Assembly (NCBI GenBank): GCA_016839955.1
Contig: JAEOTI010000307.1
Coordinates: 1-12,448 of the forward strand
Length of the DNA stretch: 12,448 bases
Source of the DNA: Candidatus Hodarchaeota archaeon
GTDB lineage: Archaea > Asgardarchaeota > Heimdallarchaeia > Hodarchaeales > YT1-057
Direction: 5' to 3'
This document shows positions 1 through 5,452 of the stretch, piece after piece. The position numbers and the translations under genes are program-made. A model generated the notes under the pieces. The model did not search any database and was not told the origin of the DNA. It was given only the letters and a program-made list of their open reading frames with translations. Position 1 is the stretch's first letter, and every line of letters begins with the position of its first letter.

Positions 1-389
1 CAACTTTTTATCGTTGGCACAAGCGGGTGCGAGTAGAAGATTCAATATCCCTCCAACTCTTTCGTACAATGCCTCGTGCACTCATTTCCCACGGGGATGG
101 TCTCGGGCTAGAACGACTTATGAAATCTGGCTCCCTGACTAGTAAACGAATACTTCAATGGAAGGGAAATTTGAAGGATAAAATTGCCGATTGTTATGCT
201 AAAGTCGAGGATCTGGTAATTGTAGGACATACGCATCTAGGACGTCTTTTCCAAAAAGAAGGCTTTCTGATGGTGCCATCCATGAGAAATTACTGGCGTA
301 ATCCTCCAAAAGACCTTGGATGGCTTGGTATCCTGGGGTATGTTAACCCTTATTACTCTAACGCCTGTGAACTCGCAATTGATGCTTAG
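1..389 (+). CDS. Calcineurin-like metallophosphoesterase, C-terminal part (5' end off the window)
   Basis: The frame is open from base 3 to a TAG at 387-389. A GTG at 27 could be read as a start, but the frame continues upstream without a stop, so the gene very probably begins outside the window. Two metal-site motifs are visible: HGD (bases 90-98), followed by GLG, and GHTH (225-236). Their order and spacing fit the C-terminal half of calcineurin-like phosphoesterases, and HGDGLG most resembles the UDP-2,3-diacylglucosamine diphosphatase (LpxH-like) branch. The substrate cannot be inferred, because archaea carry such proteins without making lipid A. The protein is probably cytosolic, since no membrane segment is seen in this part. 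Its base composition (38-53% G+C on single lines) is clearly higher than in the genes that follow, so I treat it as resident host sequence at the left edge of an island. Confidence 0.8.
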   Translation, partial: TFYRWHKRVRVEDSISLQLFRTMPRALISHGDGLGLERLMKSGSLTSKRILQWKGNLKDKIADCYAKVEDLVIVGHTHLGRLFQKEGFLMVPSMRNYWRNPPKDLGWLGILGYVNPYYSNACELAIDA

Positions 390-446
390 AGAAAGATTGA
401 TAGTTCGGGAGAATTCATAAAATTCACGTTGGGACGCAGTCGCATC

Positions 447-469
447 CTGATGTTATCACTATTCATCAG
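447..469. repeat. CTGATG/CATCAG hairpin left of the TCM module
   Basis: A 6-base stem (447-452 with 464-469) has an 11-base loop, and its right side reads ATTCATCAG (461-469), the 9-mer also found at 4316 and 4355. It lies inside a larger 7-base inverted repeat, AGTCGCA (438-444) with TGCGACT (510-516), next to a third small stem, AGAACC (480-485) with GGTTCT (504-509). Individual repeats of this length are expected by chance in 200 bases. The nesting and the shared 9-mer are what make it notable. Confidence 0.3.
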
Positions 470-598
470 AAAGAATCTTAGAACCTTATCTCTATCTTGA
501 AATGGTTCTTGCGACTCAGGTCAATTCAGTATTAAAAATCAGCAATAATATCTATAGTTTTACAAAGAGAATATGACATCAATGAGCCTCTGATCACA

Positions 599-605
599 TT
601 TTTTT
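599..605 (+). terminator. Poly-T run between converging genes
   Basis: Seven consecutive T lie in the plus direction, 210 bases after the phosphoesterase stop and just before the minus-strand gene ending at 612. A TGATCA palindrome precedes the run. It could act as an archaeal-type poly-T terminator for the left gene. The distance is long and there is no strong hairpin, so this is a weak call. Confidence 0.25.
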
Positions 606-611
606 AGATAA

Positions 612-1535
612 TTATCTCGAGAAAAAAGAATCCAATTGTAATTGTCCAACGGAAAGAGCTTTCAGTTCTAGAAATTCTATCTCAAGATCTTTTGCTTGAT
701 ATTTCCGTATTCGCTTGAAAAAATCTCTTTCAAAGATCTTTATCGCGAGAGGGTGAGTTAATGCATAGATTAAGAAGTAGCTCATTCCACGGTTTTCCAA
801 ATTATGTACATGGATAGGAAAAATTCCCTCTTCGGGATAATATCTTAATAATTGTTCAATGAATATTTCATAAAAGGCCCAATATGATGGAATCTTTCTA
901 GTTTTCATTTGTTTTAATTTCTTTTTCCAGCGATTTGTCCCCAATGAATTGGTTATTGCCTCTGGCTTCTGTTGATAAGTACGATACATTGTATATGTCA
1001 TTAGATTAATTATCAGTTCAGGTTTTCTATTAAATTCAATTCCACGATAGCGATCTTCGATCGAGAAAGTGGCAAATTTTTCAATAGTCTTCCAAGAAAG
1101 ATGACGATGATTACCAGGATCGAGATAGATCAATGATCCGATTCTAGGATTCTTTAAATGCTTGCTAATAACTCTATCAACTATTAAATCTGCTTCTGCA
1201 GAGTAAAAAGCTTCAACTAGATAATTTAAACCTCTTGTTTCAATAGTCTTCTTGAGATTATTGATTTTTCTTTCATCCAAATCGTTAAAAATGCAGGAAA
1301 GATTTGAATCATGGGACTTAGCCCAGGATTTTACTGTATAAATAGGAGGTCCATCCCAGCATAATTGTTGGGGATTCGGTTTATCCTTTCCTACTATTGC
1401 TTTGCATTTTCCATCTCCACAGAATAAATCGATGTACTTGAAAATTCGACTCTTTCCTTTCAGTACATTTGCTAAGATATCTATATAGGCCATTAATCCC
1501 CAGTGTTTAGCTTTGGAATGGAGTTCCACTTCCAT
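612..1535 (-). CDS. tcmP: Three-Cys-motif partner protein TcmP (methyltransferase fold), copy 1
   Basis: This 307-residue protein looks complete. Near the N-terminus it has H6..K10 followed by IDLFCGDG (residues 35-42), a class I methyltransferase-like motif I. FND-D (83-87) sits where the acidic loop after strand 2 would be, and LDPG (138-141) corresponds to the LDPFG-type motif IV of TcmP. MSYFLIYALTHP near the C-terminus matches the YYL-fa-TnH block of the family. There is no winged-helix tail, unlike copy 2. Members are named for co-occurrence with the three-Cys-motif Gp37/Gp68 protein, encoded here at 3431-4234. The methyl acceptor, if any, is unknown. It is the last gene of a minus-strand run, 36 bases after the nucleotidyltransferase stop. 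ATG at 1535 is chosen; only a weak GTGAG lies upstream. It appears to be the only undamaged TcmP here. Confidence 0.75.
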   Translation of the reverse strand: MEVELHSKAKHWGLMAYIDILANVLKGKSRIFKYIDLFCGDGKCKAIVGKDKPNPQQLCWDGPPIYTVKSWAKSHDSNLSCIFNDLDERKINNLKKTIETRGLNYLVEAFYSAEADLIVDRVISKHLKNPRIGSLIYLDPGNHRHLSWKTIEKFATFSIEDRYRGIEFNRKPELIINLMTYTMYRTYQQKPEAITNSLGTNRWKKKLKQMKTRKIPSYWAFYEIFIEQLLRYYPEEGIFPIHVHNLENRGMSYFLIYALTHPLAIKIFERDFFKRIRKYQAKDLEIEFLELKALSVGQLQLDSFFSR

Positions 1536-1571
1536 ATTCTCACACTCTTTACATTTTCCGATCTTTTGTTA

Positions 1572-2576
1572 TTATATTCTTTCTTCTGGTTGTATATAAT
1601 TCCAACCAACAGTCTCGAAAACCAAATGCTCCGTTGGCGTTTTTTTTGGTATATATACATCACGTTCCCCCATTACATCTTTAATTTGCCTTAATTCTTC
1701 CAATTGTCCGTTTTTAACTTTGAATTTTGGTTTGATCTCTGTTACAAACCGCTTTGAGAACTCAGCACTTCCAGTTCTAAGAAGAAAAATCACTCCCCAT
1801 TGTGCTGGAGGCAAGACAATAAATAAGTCAGCTTTGATTAAATTGTTCTGATATTTATCTAATATCTCAAATTGTTTATATCTCTTGCCATTTTTAAGGA
1901 TTCTAATTATATTCTTCTGATTCAGGTCGTTTATAATTCTGTTTAACGCACCCTCTGATAAGGGGTCTATTTTACATACAATTTCAATATCTTTGACTCT
2001 TGGGTTTTTTCTCCTAATAGATCCCGCAAATTGGATTTGTTCACACACAGGAGAAATAAATGCCTTTATTTTTTGCCCGATTCTCCTTGCTCTATCAAGT
2101 TCCATGCCCTTTTTATTTTTAGACCCATGTTGATGAAAAAAATGGAATAAATCTTTTTTGGGTAAGGATTTCTTTAATTTAAATGTTACCAGATATTTAT
2201 CCTTAAATCCACCACGATGAGACTTCACTTCTCTTCGCTTTACAGTTATTCTCTCTTCCTTTTCTAACTCTCTAAGGGCTGATCGACATTGTTTTTCAAT
2301 GTAATTTGTATTGATATAGATATATTCTAGTATTTCTTGGTAAGTTACTGTTTTTTCATTGTATCCACGAAGGAGAAATTCTTTCATGTATTTTACTTCT
2401 CTATTAGGATCAACAAATTCCAATAAGGAATTTGTTTTAAGATCTTTAATCCCCTTATAGGCGAACTGGCCTTCCTTTCCCTGTTTAAACATTATATTCT
2501 TCATGATGCTGAATCCTTTGAAATGATTGCTAGCATGGATTAAATAATATATGTTTTCATCTTTGTGATCAAGCAC
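1572..2576 (-). CDS. TcmP C-terminal segment fused in frame to a PolX-like nucleotidyltransferase
   Basis: The 334-residue frame has two parts. Residues 1-157 are not a nucleotidyltransferase. IYYLIHASNH (9-18), G21, MKNIMF (25-30), then a predicted winged helix (about 70-130) match the C-terminal third of TcmP proteins. Residues 158-334 are a DNA polymerase X-type nucleotidyltransferase: GSIRR (185-189), catalytic D196-x-E198, third carboxylate D250, RTGSAEF (267-273), and a C-terminal GWxYIxPxxR block. Such domains transfer nucleotides to DNA or RNA ends or other acceptors; the substrate here is unknown. GTG 2576 directly follows an in-frame TAG and has no Shine-Dalgarno, so it is a poor start. 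An internal ATG at 2105 (M158) would give a 177-residue free nucleotidyltransferase, as often seen in phage and island genes, but its ribosome site is also poor. The frame is best read as the 3' part of the broken gene at 1572-3258. The nucleotidyltransferase identification is firm; the unit of expression is not. Confidence 0.7.
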   Translation of the reverse strand: MLDHKDENIYYLIHASNHFKGFSIMKNIMFKQGKEGQFAYKGIKDLKTNSLLEFVDPNREVKYMKEFLLRGYNEKTVTYQEILEYIYINTNYIEKQCRSALRELEKEERITVKRREVKSHRGGFKDKYLVTFKLKKSLPKKDLFHFFHQHGSKNKKGMELDRARRIGQKIKAFISPVCEQIQFAGSIRRKNPRVKDIEIVCKIDPLSEGALNRIINDLNQKNIIRILKNGKRYKQFEILDKYQNNLIKADLFIVLPPAQWGVIFLLRTGSAEFSKRFVTEIKPKFKVKNGQLEELRQIKDVMGERDVYIPKKTPTEHLVFETVGWNYIQPEERI

Positions 2577-2646
2577 CTATCTGATAATGAACCACATATT
2601 TCGCATATTCAGATAATCTAGTTACATAACGATTGGTAACATCTTC

Positions 2647-3255
2647 TTAGCCATTTAAATTCATTAAATGTTCATCCCCTCCCATTAGGTCACGTAAAGC
2701 ATTCCTATGAGTATCACTGTTTAGAAATCGATTAATGTTCTTTGTCATCAAAGTAATAAAGACTTCATTCTCCCCACGTGTCAAAATCTCTTTAATATCA
2801 TTGAGGGGAAGTCCTTTAAATCCGAAAGGATCCAAGAAAACAAAGAATGGTTTTTCTGATAAAGATTTCAAATAATATGGAAGGATTTTCGAAAATTCCT
2901 TGTTACGGCATTCTATTGATATTTTATGTGAAATCTCATTTTCTTTTTTCTTAAGTATTTTTCTTAGTGTTTCAAAATTATCAGTATCCTTTTCAACAAA
3001 TATGCATTGGCATGATCCAAAGTAATGTTCATTTTCAGTCAATGTTCTTAATGCTAATATGGGAGATCCATGCCTTCTTGTATTGATATATTTTCCTCGT
3101 CCAGCGAAGCCATCTAAATATCCAATGTCCTTAAAAACCATCCCTAGTATCTTAGACCATGCCTCAAAGTACTTCTTAAACAGAGTATGTTTTACAAAAA
3201 TATGAAAAGCATACTCCCACTTTTTTGGGTCACTATCTTTCAAAGGCCGTGTCAT
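2647..3255 (-). CDS. tcmP: Three-Cys-motif partner TcmP, copy 2, N-terminal piece
   Basis: About 202 residues hold the methyltransferase-like part of a TcmP protein: YLDGFAGRGKY (residues 47-57, counted from GTG 3258) for the SAM-loop motif, VEKD (88-91), and FLDPFGFKG (141-149) for motif IV. The LMGGDEH block then runs into a TAA at 2647-2649. Family members normally run 300-400 residues, and the missing C-terminal third is found in the next frame downstream (1572-2576). I prefer ATG 3255 to GTG 3258, because GGGG lies five bases upstream of the ATG and only two upstream of the GTG. The gene is divergent from the three-Cys-motif gene across a 172-175 base AT-rich gap. As it stands the product would lack the YYL-TnH and winged-helix parts and may be inactive. 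Confidence 0.7.
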   Translation of the reverse strand: MTRPLKDSDPKKWEYAFHIFVKHTLFKKYFEAWSKILGMVFKDIGYLDGFAGRGKYINTRRHGSPILALRTLTENEHYFGSCQCIFVEKDTDNFETLRKILKKKENEISHKISIECRNKEFSKILPYYLKSLSEKPFFVFLDPFGFKGLPLNDIKEILTRGENEVFITLMTKNINRFLNSDTHRNALRDLMGGDEHLMNLNG

Positions 3256-3258
3256 CAC

Positions 3259-3430
3259 TACCCCATCAACATGTTAGTGCATTTTTATCATTATACCTGT
3301 TACAATTTTGCAAACCAAAACATTAATGTATTATATTATTTTGGATATAAAATATATTTTCTGAATATATATTGGAGATAATTTAATCTGAATTATTTTT
3401 AACAGTGTTTTTGTAGGATTGTCACACTAT
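3259..3430. promoter_or_regulatory. Divergent AT-rich promoter region with two AT palindromes
   Basis: This gap separates the divergent TcmP2 and three-Cys-motif genes and should hold both promoters. It contains a TATA-like stretch, GATATAAAATATAT (3344-3357), a perfect 12-base palindrome AAAATATATTTT (3349-3360) and a 10-base palindrome AATATATATT (3364-3373). In AT-rich DNA such palindromes can arise by chance, so an operator or TATA-box role is only suggested. Confidence 0.3.
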
Positions 3431-4234
3431 ATGGCTAAAACAAAGGGTACAAAAGAATGGGCTTGTTCTAATGTTAATTTCAGTAAAGGATGCTCACACG
3501 GATGTCGTTATTGTTACGCCCGCAGAATGGCAAATAGATTTGGATGGAAAAAAGATGCTGATTGGCCAAATATGGAAAACAAACCTGAATTTGCCAAAAA
3601 GAGCTTTAGGAAACGACAAGGGTGGATTATGAGTCCTTCCAGCCATGATATAACTCAATCCAACAAAAATCTGGCGTTGAAAGTATTTAAAAATATCCTA
3701 CAACCTGGGAACAACTTACTCATAGTTTCCAAACCAAGTTTCCGTATTGTACAATTTTTATGTAAAGAATTACTTCCTTGGAAAAATCAAATACTTTTTC
3801 GCTTTACTATTGGTACATTAAGTGATCAAAAAAGGCGATATTGGGAACCCTTTGCTCCATCGATAAATCAACGTATAAAAGCCTTAGAATATACTAACGA
3901 CTATGAGTGGAATAATAGTATTTCGATTGAACCCTTTTTAGATGATGGAGTTGTTAATTTGATTAACGCTGTTGATTCTTGTGTTAGCCACACAATTTGG
4001 ATTGGTCCGATGAACAAAATCCATGTACCTAAGAATCTTTGGACGAAAGAATTAACGAATTTATACTCAGGTGAATCTTTATCACAGCTTAAAAGCGAAA
4101 TAGATTCTCTTAATAATCCTAAAATTCGTTATAAGGATCACTTCCTCAACATTTTAGCTAGATCGAGAAAAAAAGAGAAGGGAGTTCTACATCAACACCA
4201 AAAGGCCCCGATTATTGCTCCTCTTTGCCAATGA
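3431..4234 (+). CDS. Three-Cys-motif (TCM) radical-SAM-like protein, phage Gp37/Gp68 (DUF5131) family
   Basis: The 267-residue product carries C21-SHG-C25-RY-C28-YA-RRMA near its N-terminus. This CxxxCxxC motif is the one that binds a 4Fe-4S cluster in radical SAM enzymes and gives three-Cys-motif proteins their name. Further family marks are a serine- and proline-rich region around MSPSSHD, LLIVSKP, RFTIGTL, SIEPFLDDG and KIRYKDHFLNIL near the end. The family occurs in phages and islands next to TcmP proteins, as here. The reaction is unknown, and radical SAM chemistry is inferred from the motif. ATG 3431 is chosen. A TTG at 3419 would add four residues but is directly abutted by AGGA at 3415-3418, too close for a ribosome site; AGGA to ATG is 12 bases, somewhat long. 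The stop (4232-4234) is followed within two bases by T8. Confidence 0.85.
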   Translation: MAKTKGTKEWACSNVNFSKGCSHGCRYCYARRMANRFGWKKDADWPNMENKPEFAKKSFRKRQGWIMSPSSHDITQSNKNLALKVFKNILQPGNNLLIVSKPSFRIVQFLCKELLPWKNQILFRFTIGTLSDQKRRYWEPFAPSINQRIKALEYTNDYEWNNSISIEPFLDDGVVNLINAVDSCVSHTIWIGPMNKIHVPKNLWTKELTNLYSGESLSQLKSEIDSLNNPKIRYKDHFLNILARSRKKEKGVLHQHQKAPIIAPLCQ

Positions 4235-4236
4235 TA

Positions 4237-4244
4237 TTTTTTTT
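4237..4244 (+). terminator. Poly-T terminator after the TCM gene
   Basis: Eight T begin two bases after the TGA stop. There is no strong hairpin directly upstream. A GCCCC (4205-4209) / GGGGC (4245-4249) inverted repeat brackets the run but would not place the T tract after a stem. This arrangement fits archaeal poly-T termination better than a bacterial intrinsic terminator. Confidence 0.45.
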
Positions 4245-4290
4245 GGGGCTTGCATCTGCTGTTTAAATTTAGATTTCTAATTCTCCGTTT

Positions 4291-4337
4291 GTGGTCAACT
4301 GATGTAGACAAATAAATTCATCAGGATAATAGACCAC
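4291..4337. repeat. Nested inverted repeat (two-part stem)
   Basis: The outer arms GTGGTC (4291-4296) and GACCAC (4332-4337) enclose the inner arms CTGATG (4299-4304) and CATCAG (4319-4324), with a 14-base loop. The left side has a 2-base and the right side a 7-base bulge between the two stems, giving 12 pairs in all. A CTGATG/CATCAG hairpin also occurs at 447-469. It could be a structured RNA, a recombination site or chance. Confidence 0.4.
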
Positions 4338-4633
4338 ACAAATTTTGAGCAGATATTCATCAGGCCTTTTTAGGTGACAACCTCGAAGAATTACACTTCT
4401 ATTACTTTTGAAGCCAAATCGCTATGTTCAAACCAAGTAGTGAATTTATCTATGCTGAAAAACTGAAAATCTTTGTTTTTGAGAAAACATATCGATTAGA
4501 AATTATCTTAGTAAAACCAAATTAATAATTTAATCAGAAACTATTTTAAAAGAAAAAATCAATTTACTAATACAAATTTCTAGATTCACATGATTATATT
4601 GGAAGAAAAAGTTTCAACCTGTTGATTTTTATT

Positions 4634-4639
4634 GGAGGA
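4634..4639 (+). promoter_or_regulatory. Shine-Dalgarno that fixes the TTG start of hamA
   Basis: GGAGGA lies ten bases upstream of TTG 4650. No in-frame ATG follows near the N-terminus (the ATG at 4666 is out of frame), so TTG is the most reasonable start. Confidence 0.6.
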
Positions 4640-4649
4640 AGCTCAGTAA

Positions 4650-5441
4650 TTGAGGGCCAATTATAATGTAGAATACTCTTGTTCTGATTTAGATAATTGT
4701 TTTTATTCTGGAATAAAGTTTCAAGACTTTTTTATTCAAGAATATCTTAGTGAACGAATTCATCAAAGGTATTTCGATACTGAGGGATCAGAAGAATTAA
4801 CGAATGAATTTTCTGATATAGAAACAACTGATTTTGAAATTGAGGAATTAAGAAAAATATTTGAAATTGACATTCCTATTGATGATTGGAGAATAGGGGA
4901 AGTATTAGCAGAATGTTTCTTGGAAGATTATAAAGAAGCTAAGTTCTATTATAACCATATTAGAGATGCGAAAAATCCCCGTTCAAGTTTAACTGGCACA
5001 GATTTAGTGGGTTTTGTAAATACAAATAATCAAACTATTTTCCTGTTTGGAGAAGTTAAGAGCTCTCATCAACAAGTTTCACCCCCATCTGTAATTTATG
5101 GAGATACTGGGCTTATAAGTCAATTAAATGATCTAAAGGGAAATTCTAAAGTTCGTGGTGAATTAATTAGATGGCTTGGATTAAAAGTATTTCAGTTGCC
5201 TGATAGCCATCCATTTAAGATTGATTTTAAAAAAGCCCTTTACATATATTACAACTCAGAAAATAAAAGGATAAAGATTGTTGGAGTATTGATAAGAGAT
5301 ACTGAGCCAAATGAAGATGATTTAAAACGCGTTTTTGATGATCTAAAATATGACTTAGATAGTGATACTTTAATCGAATTACTGGCTCTTTATTTACCAA
5401 TGACTTTCATTGATGCTGAGATCCATTTTAGATCTGCTTAG
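4650..5441 (+). CDS. hamA: HamA-like PD-(D/E)XK nuclease of a Hachiman-type defence pair (DUF1837-like)
   Basis: The 263-residue protein has an acidic, variable N-terminus and then a nuclease core in the expected order: GE-LAE (E84, E88), GTD with D118, and GEVK with E135 and K137, the D-ExK signature of restriction-endonuclease-fold nucleases. Next comes VxGxLI-type strand sequence near 214-220. HamA (also called AbpA in Escherichia coli) is a small DUF1837 nuclease that works with the helicase HamB. In characterised Hachiman systems the complex senses DNA damage or unusual ends, and HamA then degrades DNA and stops the infected cell. The identification rests on the nuclease motif plus a long Ski2-type helicase 11 bases downstream; I could not run a profile search. 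Its stop overlaps the Shine-Dalgarno of the helicase, implying coupled translation. All expected catalytic residues are present. Confidence 0.7.
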   Translation: MRANYNVEYSCSDLDNCFYSGIKFQDFFIQEYLSERIHQRYFDTEGSEELTNEFSDIETTDFEIEELRKIFEIDIPIDDWRIGEVLAECFLEDYKEAKFYYNHIRDAKNPRSSLTGTDLVGFVNTNNQTIFLFGEVKSSHQQVSPPSVIYGDTGLISQLNDLKGNSKVRGELIRWLGLKVFQLPDSHPFKIDFKKALYIYYNSENKRIKIVGVLIRDTEPNEDDLKRVFDDLKYDLDSDTLIELLALYLPMTFIDAEIHFRSA

Positions 5442-5452
5442 GAGTAAAAAAA

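Larger units (their letters stand above)
1572..3258 (-). pseudogene. Reconstructed TcmP2-nucleotidyltransferase gene, broken by a stop and a frameshift
   Basis: Reading past the TAA at 2647-2649 in the same frame gives about 25 more residues, EDVTNRYVTRL then SEYAKYVVHYQIG, which resemble TcmP before the next stop (TGA 2569-2571). Removing one base near 2574 joins QIG to LDHKDENIYYL in the frame of 1572-2576, restoring the continuous TcmP C-terminal block and then the nucleotidyltransferase. The length 1572-3258 is 1687 bases, one more than a multiple of three, as expected for one inserted base. The ancestor would be a fusion of about 560 codons. Alternatives are assembly or sequencing errors, or a natural split with recoding. 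Two separate lesions favour decay or error over recoding. Confidence 0.6.
4235..4649. other. 415-base non-coding spacer between the TCM module and the Hachiman-like operon
   Basis: No convincing gene is seen. It holds the T8 run, a nested stem at 4291-4337, two copies of ATTCATCAGG (4316-4325 and 4355-4364) and a 33-codon plus-strand frame at 4424-4525 (ATG to TAA) that has no Shine-Dalgarno and no recognisable homology. The last 100 bases are very AT-rich and must hold the hamA promoter. A TTTTAAAA block near 4540 could be a TATA element, but this is not certain. Confidence 0.4.

Noticed and set aside
438..516. Canonical tRNA gene as the island attachment site
   Set aside because: Only an acceptor-like stem is present. 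The 7-base anticodon loop and the GTTC-A T-loop are missing, and no copy of a tRNA 3' end was found at the right border.
4424..4525. 33-codon plus-strand ORF in the spacer
   Set aside because: No Shine-Dalgarno and no recognisable homology; random frames of this length are common.
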